A stretch of 30,334 nt of DNA from UMGS1851 sp900555605 (GTDB taxonomy: Bacteria; Bacillota; Clostridia; UBA1212; UBA1255). A program made the translations under genes and the position numbers. Below the pieces are notes generated by a model. It had not been told where the DNA came from and made no database searches. It saw only the letters and a program-made list of their open reading frames with translations. Numbering within the stretch: the stretch's first letter is position 1; every line of letters begins with the position of its first letter. This document shows positions 23,239-30,334 of this stretch, piece by piece. The stretch lies in the NCBI GenBank assembly GCA_902472555.1, contig CABROF010000020.1:1-30334 (forward strand). Direction: 5' to 3'.

Positions 23239-23757
23239 ATGAGCAAAGAAATTGAAAAAATGACCGCCATTTATGAAAAGCATAAAAACACAATGTATGC
23301 AGTTGCATTAAAAATATTGAAAAATCCGCAAGATGCGGAGGACGCAGTACATAATGCGATACTCCCGATTATGCGAAACTTGGACGCGATAAAAGATGTT
23401 GACAGCAAAGATTGTATGTATTATGTAACAGTGGCGGTTAAGCACATATCATTTAATATGATACGAGATAGACATATTCAAACGGTCTCCTTATCCGAAA
23501 TTGAGTATGAATTTGAGAGTGATGAAAACATTGCCGAAAGTGTTGCTATGGACGAAAACTGTAAAATCATCTATAAGACAATACAAGGCATGGCTGCCGA
23601 ATACCGAGATGTGCTGATACTCCATTTATATTACGAATTATCCACATCACAGATTTCAGATTTTCTCAACAGAAAACACGGCACTATAAAATCACAGCTC
23701 ACGCGCGGTAAAAAACAGTTGAAAGCTCGATTAAAGGAGGATGGATATGAACGATAA
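23239..23757 (+). CDS. ECF-like RNA polymerase sigma factor (sigma-70 family)
   Basis: 172 aa. The ATG at 23239 follows CAAGGAGG. Region 2 covers about residues 8-80 (YEKHKNTMYAVALKILKNPQDAEDAVHNA, then YVTVAVKHISFNMIRDR) and region 4 about 112-165 (AAEYRDVLILHLYYELSTSQISDFLNRKHGTIKSQLTRGKKQLKARL). No sigma-1 or sigma-3 domain is present. It overlaps the next gene by 11 nt, the usual arrangement for a sigma/anti-sigma pair, and it starts a five-gene plus-strand run ending with an ABC transporter. It probably directs its own operon, but I cannot identify the promoter it reads. Confidence 0.92.
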   Translation: MSKEIEKMTAIYEKHKNTMYAVALKILKNPQDAEDAVHNAILPIMRNLDAIKDVDSKDCMYYVTVAVKHISFNMIRDRHIQTVSLSEIEYEFESDENIAESVAMDENCKIIYKTIQGMAAEYRDVLILHLYYELSTSQISDFLNRKHGTIKSQLTRGKKQLKARLKEDGYER

Positions 23758-24298
23758 AAGAATCAAGGAAGTTATGAAGCAGTATATAGAAATACAAGCT
23801 GATAATATTATGTTCAAATCAGAAGAAAGACACGACCTTACCTCGCTTGATGAAAAGGTTTATGCAACGCTTGGCGCAAATCAAGACAAACGCAAAACGC
23901 CAATCGCATGGTCTTTTAAAAAGATAAGTGCGTTAGCTGCTTCGTTCATATTAATTATCGGTTTAAGCATTACTGCTATATTTATGCTCAATAAAGAACC
24001 TGTATCTACAGCACAAGATGTGTATTATTCAATCACCATTTCATACGAAAACGAACAATACGGATATTATTCAAATCGATTGGTCATTGACAAATACGGA
24101 CTTGACGATATTCCGGACTTGAAACAAAACCCGGATTTATTTACGGGAAGCCTAAACGATACGGACATCATACAGTTAGATAGTGTGATCGACAAAGAGA
24201 GTATTATTGGAGCGAAGATATACCCTTACAGCGTTGAAGTCATTATCTTACAAAACAACGGACAATTTTATTACTTTGAAAAAATAGTAACCAAGTAG
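23747..24298 (+). CDS. Putative membrane-anchored anti-sigma factor
   Basis: 183 aa. The ATG at 23747 is 6 nt after AAAGGAGG; the ATG at 23741 directly abuts that site. The N-terminal about 60 residues are charged and cytoplasmic, followed by one transmembrane helix (ISALAASFILIIGLSITAIFML, about 64-85) and a 100-residue outer domain with no motif I recognise. Size, topology and overlap with the sigma gene are those of anti-sigma factors that hold the sigma at the membrane and release it on an outside signal. No zinc-binding HxxxCxxC (ZAS) motif is visible, so it would be of another class. Assignment is mainly by context. Confidence 0.65.
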   Translation: MNDKRIKEVMKQYIEIQADNIMFKSEERHDLTSLDEKVYATLGANQDKRKTPIAWSFKKISALAASFILIIGLSITAIFMLNKEPVSTAQDVYYSITISYENEQYGYYSNRLVIDKYGLDDIPDLKQNPDLFTGSLNDTDIIQLDSVIDKESIIGAKIYPYSVEVIILQNNGQFYYFEKIVTK

Positions 24299-24318
24299 CT
24301 ATAATAAAGCGTTGAAAC

Positions 24319-24352
24319 GCAGGCATTTTCCAAAAAGAAATGTCTGCTTTTT
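24319..24352 (+). terminator. Terminator between the anti-sigma and lipoprotein genes
   Basis: GCAGGCATTT (24319-24328) pairs with AAATGTCTGC (24338-24347) with one G-U, then TTTTT. It splits the module into a sigma/anti-sigma transcript and a lipoprotein/ABC part, or attenuates read-through. Confidence 0.75.
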
Positions 24353-24429
24353 GCATCCGATTTTTCATGGTATGTGTTTATCTGAATGAGGCGTGAAAGC
24401 CCAAAACACATAACGAAAGGATTATAGCC

Positions 24430-25083
24430 ATGAAAAAGACCATTTTTACATGCTCGCTCTTGCTGATCGTAGCTACTCTTATTTTTACGGGGTGTTCTTC
24501 TTCAAAAGGAGATTTTGAATTGGCGCGTTCCAAAGGGATCACGATTACCTATATCGAGGAATTTGAAAAAACAATGACTTCGCCCGCCCCGTTGACCTCG
24601 GACGAAATATTTTACAGTTACAGCAATACGATTGTTCGCGGTACAATAGAAACCGTACGCAATATTCAAATTGATTATGGAAAAGGTGAAATCGCGCAAA
24701 AAGCACTTGCTAAAATAAAAATCACAAAGGTTATTTCGGGAGATGCCACCTTAGACAGTACGGTAACAGTTTTGTTGCCGTACTGTGTTGATAATGCTTC
24801 TGCAAATGACTCGTCTGCGGTAATTTCTCACTTAAAAAACGGAACAGAGGGCATTTTCCTTTTAAACAAAGTAACAGAACAAAGCTGTGCGGAAATCAAC
24901 AAAAAAACCTTTTATTATGACGATATCTGCGAATACTCCATGTTTGGAGAAGATCACTTTGCTATTATCGTGTCCGACGGAACTATCCGCTTCAATGCCG
25001 ATATATTTGACGGTAAAATAACCACCATTGCCACTCTTGATGAAGCAGAAACCAAAATACAGACAATCATTACAAAGGAATGA
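24430..25083 (+). CDS. Putative lipoprotein of the ABC module
   Basis: 217 aa. The ATG at 24430 follows CGAAAGGA. The N-terminus (MKKTIFTCSLLLIVATLIFTGC) is a lipoprotein signal peptide with lipobox IFTGC, Cys22 being the acylated residue. The mature part (about 195 aa) contains a beta-rich region (IVRGTIETVRNIQIDYGKG...AKIKITKVISGDATLDSTVTVLLPYC) and a later GTEGIFLL segment, a pattern seen in uncharacterised Firmicute surface proteins. The gene ends 4 nt before the ABC ATPase gene, so it is probably coexpressed and may be a sensor or accessory subunit. No promoter is evident in the 77 bp after the upstream terminator. Confidence 0.75.
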   Translation: MKKTIFTCSLLLIVATLIFTGCSSSKGDFELARSKGITITYIEEFEKTMTSPAPLTSDEIFYSYSNTIVRGTIETVRNIQIDYGKGEIAQKALAKIKITKVISGDATLDSTVTVLLPYCVDNASANDSSAVISHLKNGTEGIFLLNKVTEQSCAEINKKTFYYDDICEYSMFGEDHFAIIVSDGTIRFNADIFDGKITTIATLDEAETKIQTIITKE

Positions 25084-25087
25084 CTAT

Positions 25088-25756
25088 ATGCCGATATTGC
25101 ATGTTTGTAATCTATATAAAACATATCAATCGGGAACAACAGAGGTAAAATCTCTTGACGATGTAACCTTTTCCGTAGAAAAAGGCGAGTTTATATCTAT
25201 CATCGGGCCGTCTGGATCAGGAAAATCGACCTTGCTGCATATCCTTGCCGGTATTGACAGACCTACTTCCGGCAAGGTTTATGTAGATGGTGAGGATATC
25301 TATACCAAGAATGAAAAAGAACTTGCCTACTACCGCAGACGAAAGGCAGGCTTGATTTATCAGTTTTATAACCTTGTTCCCACATTGACGGTTGAAGAAA
25401 ACATAACACTTCCTTGCCGTCTTGATAAAAAGAAAACCGACAAAGAAATACTTGACCGATTGCTTGATACGCTTGGAATGACAGAGCGAAGAACTCATTT
25501 GCCGAGTCAGCTTTCGGGAGGTCAGCAACAACGCTGTGCCATAGGGAGAGTTTTATATACAAATCCCGCCCTTATGCTTGCCGACGAGCCAACAGGAAAT
25601 CTCGACAGCAAAAGCGCGTCGGAGGTAATGGAACTTCTTAAAAGTGCAAATAAGCAGTATAGACAAACGCTTATTATGATTACGCACAATATGGAACTTG
25701 CAAAGCAAGCCGACCGTGCGCTTATCATAAAGGACGGTAAGCTCTCGGAGGGTTAA
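25088..25756 (+). CDS. ABC transporter ATP-binding protein (MacB/LolD/BceA type)
   Basis: 222 aa. I chose the ATG at 25088, preceded by AAAGGA; the longer open frame would overlap the lipoprotein gene. Complete ATPase: Walker A GPSGSGKST (40-48), Q-loop YQF (91-93), signature LSGGQQQR (142-149), Walker B ALMLADEP (161-168) with EPTGNLDS as D-loop, and the ITHN switch His. This subfamily powers FtsX-type permeases that expel peptides or lipoproteins, or pull them from the membrane, without classical transport. The permease gene follows 2 nt later. Confidence 0.95.
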   Translation: MPILHVCNLYKTYQSGTTEVKSLDDVTFSVEKGEFISIIGPSGSGKSTLLHILAGIDRPTSGKVYVDGEDIYTKNEKELAYYRRRKAGLIYQFYNLVPTLTVEENITLPCRLDKKKTDKEILDRLLDTLGMTERRTHLPSQLSGGQQQRCAIGRVLYTNPALMLADEPTGNLDSKSASEVMELLKSANKQYRQTLIMITHNMELAKQADRALIIKDGKLSEG

Positions 25757-25758
25757 AT

Positions 25759-27945
25759 ATGGGCCTTTGTATTAAACTTGCAATAAGAAGTTTGAGAAAG
25801 AACAAAGGGCGAACATTTATAACTCTTATGGGAATTGTCTTGTCCGTCCTTATGGTGTGTACGGTTTTGACGCTGTTAAATTCTATGCTCTGTTCTGCGA
25901 TTGACTCCATTATCGAGAATGACGGGAATTGGCATATTGCTATTTATAACGCCACAGCAGAGGAAATAAAGCAGTATGAAGAAGCAGACGAAGTATCAAG
26001 TGTCGAAACGGTTTTGATAAATGAACGAGAAGTGTATCGCCTTGTGTTGGACCAGCCGGGTGAGGTTTATGAATTTGCAGACCGTTATTTTGATGAAACT
26101 ACGGAATATTCATATCACACAGAATTGCTTTCCTATCTTGGTGTTTCGCAAAACGAAAATATCAAAGACCTTATAATGGGTATTGCCGTTGCTTTGCTTC
26201 TTATAATCGCTGTAGGTGCTGTCTCTTTGATATACAACACCTTTGCTATATCTGTTTCCGAAAGGACAAAAGAAATCGGACTTTTCTCCTCGGTCGGTGC
26301 AACGAAAAAAGATATTCGCACGATTGTATATTTTGAAGCCATTTTGCTTGGGACAGCTGCTATACCGCTTGGCATAGCCTTTGGCGTTTTGACATCTTGG
26401 ACATTACTGGATGTTTTCGGAACATATATGGGGAAAATTTTCTATGTAAACATCGGTATGCGGTTGCACATAAACGGGTGGCTGTTTCTGATAACTGCGA
26501 TTTTCGGTTATTTGCTGGTGTTCATATCTGCCGGGGTTCCGGCACGCTCTGCTTCAAAAATTTCAATTATAGGAAATCTTAAAGGTGATAAAGGCAAAAT
26601 ACAGGTGAAGTGCAGTAACTTTACTTCATCTGTCGAAAAACTGCTTGCAAAGCGTAATATGAAACGGGAAAAGCGGTCGTTTCGTGCCATTGCTTTTTCA
26701 CTTTCAATCAGTATCTTTCTCTTTGTGTCTGCAAATGCGTTTAGCTCGTATATGCTGTCATTTGTAGAAGCGGAACGAGAGAAAATAGGCTGCGATCTGC
26801 GTATAAACTATTCTATGGCGCTTGGCACAAAAGCATTTGACGAATTATATAGCTTTGTGAAATCGCAAGACGGTATTGATGAAATTGGGTGGTTTGCGGA
26901 AAGTCCCTCACAGCACCATAGTGTTTTACTTAATTCGGAATGGGTGGCTGATAGCTACCGGGGTTCAGCTTGGGCTACGCTTAAAGGCAACTCAGAGTTA
27001 TACAAAGCCCCATTTTATATATTCATTATTTCAAATGAACGTTATGCTGAGTTCCTTTCCCAAAATGAGCTTAAAAATGATAATGCCGTATATGCAAGTG
27101 CCTTTTATGATGAAATTGATGCAGACGGAAAAAGTACGAGTTACCCTATTTTGAAAGATGGAAAATATCATACCGATGTGCGTTATATGAGTGAAGCAGC
27201 GAGCGATCGGCTCATGCAAGATTTAAACGCAAATCCAAACAACACATTTGATTATGAGGATTACTACGATACTTTTTTCAGCGTTCAATTTACCATTGGC
27301 AACTATGACTTTCCGCTTGAATTTAGAGCAAATGACGGAGGTATCAGTATTTTAATCCCCGAAAGCCGTATATCCACGTATAATGCAGAGGTCACGCATA
27401 AGGAAATAATGATTCAATCGCCCAACTATGCTAGTATTCAGAAAAATACAGCAGATTATTTAACAAGCCGTGGCCTTGCCGAAGATGTATCAATGTTCAA
27501 TTCAGCCGAAAGCTATGAATCGCAAAGAAATCTTGCGGCAATGATAAGACTGTTTTCAACTTCTTTTTTAGTCCTCCTAACCGTAATATCATGCGCTAAT
27601 GTTTTCAATATCATAACAACGAGTTTGAATATGCGAAAGCATGAATTTGCAGTATTGCGTTCGATGGGAATGACGGTAAGCAAACTGTTCGCCATGCTCT
27701 GCATAGAAAACTTACGGAACGGATTTGTTGCGGTCTTAGTAGGCGGTATAGCGTCTTTGCCGCTATGCTATCTGTTATATAAAAGCATTGTGGTCGGTGC
27801 AGTAATTGATTTTGTATTTCCCTTTAAAGCATATCTGATAGCTTCACTTGCAATGTTAGCAATTATGTTTATTACTTCGATATACGGATTATGCAAAATC
27901 AAAAAAGGAAATGTTATAACGGATATTAGGAACGACTTTATTTAA
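25759..27945 (+). CDS. FtsX/MacB-type ABC transporter permease, two four-helix halves
   Basis: 728 aa. The ATG follows GGAGGG 6 nt upstream. Helices are visible at about 21-40, 137-160, 193-212 and 235-256 (first FtsX domain, with ISVSERTKEIGLFSSVGATKKDI between helices 2 and 3), then 306-328, 594-620, 655-675 and 690-712 (second, with TSLNMRKHEFAVLRSMGMTVSKLF). The outer loop between helices 5 and 6 is very large (about 265 residues) and must be the ligand-facing domain. The loop between helices 1 and 2 is also extended (about 95 residues). This fits mechanotransmission-type transporters that deal with antimicrobial peptides or lipoproteins. It ends the module; the substrate is unknown. Confidence 0.9.
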   Translation: MGLCIKLAIRSLRKNKGRTFITLMGIVLSVLMVCTVLTLLNSMLCSAIDSIIENDGNWHIAIYNATAEEIKQYEEADEVSSVETVLINEREVYRLVLDQPGEVYEFADRYFDETTEYSYHTELLSYLGVSQNENIKDLIMGIAVALLLIIAVGAVSLIYNTFAISVSERTKEIGLFSSVGATKKDIRTIVYFEAILLGTAAIPLGIAFGVLTSWTLLDVFGTYMGKIFYVNIGMRLHINGWLFLITAIFGYLLVFISAGVPARSASKISIIGNLKGDKGKIQVKCSNFTSSVEKLLAKRNMKREKRSFRAIAFSLSISIFLFVSANAFSSYMLSFVEAEREKIGCDLRINYSMALGTKAFDELYSFVKSQDGIDEIGWFAESPSQHHSVLLNSEWVADSYRGSAWATLKGNSELYKAPFYIFIISNERYAEFLSQNELKNDNAVYASAFYDEIDADGKSTSYPILKDGKYHTDVRYMSEAASDRLMQDLNANPNNTFDYEDYYDTFFSVQFTIGNYDFPLEFRANDGGISILIPESRISTYNAEVTHKEIMIQSPNYASIQKNTADYLTSRGLAEDVSMFNSAESYESQRNLAAMIRLFSTSFLVLLTVISCANVFNIITTSLNMRKHEFAVLRSMGMTVSKLFAMLCIENLRNGFVAVLVGGIASLPLCYLLYKSIVVGAVIDFVFPFKAYLIASLAMLAIMFITSIYGLCKIKKGNVITDIRNDFI

Positions 27946-27948
27946 TGA

Positions 27949-27991
27949 TGCAAATTAATATTAAAGGCCTCAACGGCGTTGATAATTTGCA
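27949..27991. repeat. Inverted repeat after the ABC permease gene
   Basis: TGCAAATTA (27949-27957) and TAATTTGCA (27983-27991) are perfect inverted copies 25 nt apart. There is no T-run. It may be a scar of an inserted element or an mRNA 3' structure. Confidence 0.35.
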
Positions 27992-28118
27992 ACTCTCATT
28001 TACAAACATTTAAAATAGATACTCCGTCCTGTTTGCAGCAGTAACCCCCGGACACACAGACGCAGAGCCAATGAACTTATGAACAATCACATATCGCGGG
28101 TTCTTTTCATTTGATGAT

Positions 28119-28145
28119 AAAAAAGCAGCCTTGCGGCTACTTTTT
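28119..28145. terminator. Bidirectional terminator-like hairpin
   Basis: AAAAAAGCAGCC (28119-28130) and GGCTACTTTTT (28135-28145) form a stem with one C-A mismatch and a 4-nt loop, A-rich on one side and T-rich on the other. It could end the ABC module transcript about 180 nt after its stop. Confidence 0.6.
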
Positions 28146-28173
28146 CGGAGTGTGTGAACAAAAGTCTATAAAT

Positions 28174-28296
28174 ATCTTCCATCATTTTGATGGTACCGCC
28201 AAACAGGTCTTTAAGAACCTCCTGGATATCCTGGGCGGATCCAATGTCATACTCCTGCAGGAGCTATCGGATAATATTGCGTTTTCCTTCTGTCAT
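28174..28296 (-). pseudogene. N-terminal fragment of an IS256-family transposase
   Basis: Read on the minus strand from the ATG at 28296: MTEGKRNIIR, stop, then LLQEYDIGSAQDIQEVLKDL and FGGTIKMMED. This matches the start of IS256-family transposases (LLxEYDxxSAxDIQxALKDLxGGTIxxMxE). It has a nonsense codon at 28264-28266 and homology ends after about 41 codons; no DDE catalytic part and no terminal inverted repeats are seen. The element is dead. Confidence 0.7.
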
Positions 28297-28445
28297 GACG
28301 ACTTGTCTTTTTAAGTACCAGCAGAAAATGCTGTGTGAACCTATTCAAAAAATTTTTTAATCTTTTTTCAGCCGCCGTTATAGATTTTCCAACGGCCTGA
28401 AAAGTGCCCCCTCTTTTTCATTCTTTATGGATGTTGCTCTGCAGG

Positions 28446-29837
28446 TCAGGTGGATTCCTTTATGATCACTTCAAAATCTGCCCATAAATCCATATGCCAG
28501 TTTTCGCCGCCGGTCATGCCGCAATGAGTATCCGCTATGTCCATACCCGAGGGGATATCATTAAAATTATCTGAAACGCGGACGCCGTTTTGTTTCACAT
28601 AGCATGCATCCGTTCCAGAACTCCAAAACGGCCACTCAACTGAAACGGTAAACGTATCATGGTATTCCCCGGGTTCCAGCGTAAAACCTTTCGACAACGC
28701 AGCGATCAAACCCGGAAGAGAACCTTTATAGGAAAATTTGTTTTGATTTCCTTCACCGGGGGTAACGGTAAATATAAACGGATGGTAATCGCCTACCAGC
28801 TCAAAGGCAACGTTGCTGTATGAATAGGTTCCTGCGGGCAAATAGATATCATCATAACCGCCGAAGCCTCCCGAAAATACTATATCCTTATAGCTTTCGC
28901 CCTCTCCACACTTCTCATCGAAATCAAAGGTCAGCCGCATAGCTTTTGAGACACGACCCGTAACGGTAAAAGTGAGTGCATTCTTGAAAAGAGTTTCCGG
29001 GCCAATAGAACCATCCGCAAGCCAAACTTGCATCAGCTTTGAATCTACCGTATCAAAAGATGCAACGTCAAAGCTTTTTTCAGATGCAGGAACGAAATCG
29101 ACCGTCAATCGATTCATTTCTTCCATCAAAGTATCCCATGCTGACGCATCGTATTGATCGTCAAAGCTGTCGCTCTCGTAAGGGGTTTGCGTGGCAACCA
29201 GCTTGATACCGAGGTCGACGGTAGGAGCTTCTGTACCGGTCAGGTAGTTTGCTTCATTGCGGACAGTAGTAGGCATATAAATTATGAGAGTAACAAGGCT
29301 CTCGGATTCACCCTTGCCCTTGGGATACAGAACACCGGTTTTGTCAACAGCAAGTTCGGACAGCTTTACAGGCGTTGCTGCTTCTGCCGCTGTCAAAGCA
29401 GCCTCACGGGTTGTATAGGTCTGTTCACCCTCGATCAGAGCAAATTTGATGTGATCGGACAGTTTGAAGCTTTCGCCCGCAACATTAGTGCCGGGCCTTT
29501 CGTCTGCTACATTGATACCGAGCTTGTACTGCAGTGCAAGCGTACCGAGATTTGCAACCTTAAGATTGATGACTTCCACATGACCGGGTTCCCAGAGGGT
29601 GTTCTCCATGAACAAATTGGTATCAGCCGTTACAGGGGTGTAGTCCTCGCCGCTTTTTGCATACAACTCGACATCGAGGTTTCCGGCAACAATCTTGTTC
29701 TTACCTGAGGTGACCGAATCGGTAAACCACGCGAAGGTAGAACCGATGAGCATTGTTACGCACAATATAAGGGAGAGTACGCTGGCAAGCAAAGCTCTTT
29801 TTGTATTTTTGCTTTTTGTATTTTTGCTTTTTGTCAT
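28446..29837 (-). CDS. TasA/CalY-like surface protein with SipW-type signal peptide
   Basis: 463 aa. The ATG at 29837 has AGGAG 8 nt upstream; the GTG at 29846 overlaps that site. The N-terminus has a Lys-rich repeat (SKNTKSKNTK), a hydrophobic helix (LLASVLSLILCVTMLIGSTFA) and WFTDSVTSGKNKIVAGNLDVEL, which is the hallmark of proteins processed by SipW-type signal peptidase, such as the biofilm fibre protein TasA. Residues about 38-225 resemble the TasA/camelysin beta-sandwich (LWEPGHVEVINLKVANLGTLALQYKL). The C-terminal about 200 residues form a further domain I do not recognise (LTFDFDEKCGEGESYKDIVF..., ending GENWHMDLWADFEVIIKEST). Probably an exported matrix or surface component. No sipW gene lies inside the window. 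Confidence 0.82.
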   Translation of the reverse strand: MTKSKNTKSKNTKRALLASVLSLILCVTMLIGSTFAWFTDSVTSGKNKIVAGNLDVELYAKSGEDYTPVTADTNLFMENTLWEPGHVEVINLKVANLGTLALQYKLGINVADERPGTNVAGESFKLSDHIKFALIEGEQTYTTREAALTAAEAATPVKLSELAVDKTGVLYPKGKGESESLVTLIIYMPTTVRNEANYLTGTEAPTVDLGIKLVATQTPYESDSFDDQYDASAWDTLMEEMNRLTVDFVPASEKSFDVASFDTVDSKLMQVWLADGSIGPETLFKNALTFTVTGRVSKAMRLTFDFDEKCGEGESYKDIVFSGGFGGYDDIYLPAGTYSYSNVAFELVGDYHPFIFTVTPGEGNQNKFSYKGSLPGLIAALSKGFTLEPGEYHDTFTVSVEWPFWSSGTDACYVKQNGVRVSDNFNDIPSGMDIADTHCGMTGGENWHMDLWADFEVIIKEST

Positions 29838-29863
29838 TTTTAACACTCCTATGTAATTTTTGT

Positions 29864-29901
29864 CGGTGTTTGTGGGATGAACATCACTCCGAAAAACACC
29901 G
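29864..29901 (-). repeat. Leader hairpin before the TasA-like gene
   Basis: CGGTGTTT (29864-29871) is the inverted copy of AAACACCG (29894-29901), about 30-65 nt before the start codon and just upstream of the ribosome binding site. It may stabilise or regulate the leader RNA. Confidence 0.4.
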
Positions 29902-30032
29902 CCAAAATCAGAGTGTGCTTAGTTGTTTGTTATTTCCCTTCACAGCGTTCGTCAATATGACTAATAGAGGCTTCGCACACCCCCATTTTCAGTAAATATT
30001 ACCAATTGTGTAAGCTGCATAAACTTTTCTCC

Positions 30033-30064
30033 TTTCACATTTTCACACTCTCACACTTTCACAC
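30033..30064. repeat. Four 8-bp tandem repeats of TTTCACAC type
   Basis: Units TTTCACAT, TTTCACAC, TCTCACAC and TTTCACAC stand in direct succession, followed by TTGGTGTG, which can pair with the last unit (CACAC TTG GTGTG). Confidence 0.7.
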
Positions 30065-30107
30065 TTGGTGTGTCGCACACGGCTTTGCCATCTCGGTCTG
30101 TCCCTCA

Positions 30108-30176
30108 CGGCAATCAAAAGGCATAAACTTTGTTTTATTTATGTCCTTTGATTGCCGCCCTCCCCGAAAGGGGAGG
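30108..30176. repeat. 20-bp inverted repeat followed by GAAA-tetraloop hairpin
   Basis: CGGCAATCAAAAGGCATAAA (30108-30127) matches the reverse complement of 30138-30157 at 18 of 20 positions. Next, CCTCCCC (30159-30165), GAAA and GGGGAGG (30170-30176) make a perfect 7-bp stem. This is structured like an RNA or a small non-autonomous mobile element. Confidence 0.55.
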
Positions 30177-30334
30177 ACGATCATTCCCTATCGTACTTTA
30201 TTGATATATAACTTGACCGGCTATAGACCAATGCAAAGGTGGTGATGCACAGACAGATAGATCCGTTTCGTATGTAGGCAGTTCGCTTTGGGCGTTTCCG
30301 GAGGACTGATTTGTACTGCGCTCCGGCACGGATT

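Larger units (their letters stand above)
27992..28445. other. Non-coding, scarred interval
   Basis: No intact gene. It holds the bidirectional terminator at 28119-28145, the IS256 transposase fragment at 28174-28296 and a hairpin at 28362-28404 (CTTTT..CAG..GCCGTT with AACGGC..CTG..AAAAG) that may slow minus-strand transcription after the TasA-like gene. I see nothing else with a clear role. Confidence 0.5.
29902..30334. other. Repeat-rich non-coding DNA upstream of the TasA-like gene
   Basis: No convincing gene. It contains an 8-bp tandem repeat (30033-30064), short GTGTG/CACAC palindromes (30060-30080), a 20-bp imperfect inverted repeat (30108-30157) and a GC-rich tetraloop hairpin (30159-30176). 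A possible TTGATA (about 30201) faces the window end. A tiny open frame with AAAGGTGGTG and ATG (30245-30277, MHRQIDPFRM) precedes the window edge and cannot be judged. Confidence 0.4.

Noticed and set aside
30033..30064. CRISPR array
   Set aside because: The repeats are 8 bp, directly adjacent and without spacers; no cas genes are near.
30245..30277. Ten-codon leader peptide (MHRQIDPFRM) with good ribosome site
   Set aside because: Too short and too close to the window edge to support; no downstream gene is visible to regulate.

Overview
The window looks like chromosome from a Gram-positive, endospore-forming anaerobe of the class Clostridia (Bacillota), probably gut-associated. Evidence is an alpha/beta small acid-soluble spore protein, a GerW (YtfJ) sporulation protein beside a DUF2953 (YtfI-like) partner, strong AGGAGG-type ribosome binding sites, several GTG and TTG starts, sigma-A promoters with TGn extended -10 elements, and a SipW-type signal peptide. 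Genus cannot be read from the sequence.

Layout. Positions 1-1064 hold the 3' end of an L-lactate dehydrogenase gene and a tRNA-Gly(CCC)/tRNA-Thr(GGT) pair with promoter and terminator. Positions 1100-4140 hold a secreted, membrane-anchored CBM9-like protein (+), then a minus-strand pair: membrane metallophosphoesterase followed by an amidase-like cysteine hydrolase. Positions 4145-9400 hold a large cytoplasmic GH106-like glycosidase (-) divergent from yqhQ-prmC (+); the two divergent promoters appear to share one palindromic -35 hexamer. Positions 9442-12497 hold an acyl-CoA synthetase and an EpsG-type polysaccharide polymerase in one minus-strand operon.

Positions 12640-18950 are a sporulation and cell-cycle block: DUF2953 protein, GerW, ScpB/ScpA, a site-2-protease-like membrane protein without its zinc motif, a SASP, a D,D-carboxypeptidase-like protein without its nucleophile and KTG box, and pyrimidine-nucleoside phosphorylase. 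Two adjacent uracil-DNA glycosylase paralogues (19031-20271) start the next minus-strand run, divergent from a tRNA-Leu(CAA).

From about 20.5 kb to 28.3 kb, directly after tRNA-Leu, the sequence becomes visibly more AT-rich and looks accessory. It holds an AraC/GyrI-like regulator, a DUF4143 ATPase, gene fragments (PAPS-reductase-like, IS256 transposase), and a compact module of ECF-like sigma factor, membrane-anchored putative anti-sigma factor, lipoprotein, ABC ATPase and FtsX-type permease. The likely reading of that module is an envelope-stress or peptide-resistance unit. The window ends with a TasA-like protein carrying a SipW-type signal peptide (-) and about 500 bp of repeat-rich DNA.

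The most unusual points are two independent pseudoenzyme-like proteins in the sporulation block, the shared palindromic -35 hexamer, the coupled uracil-DNA glycosylase pair in which one member lacks the Fe-S cysteines, and the sigma/anti-sigma/lipoprotein/ABC module in a scarred island.
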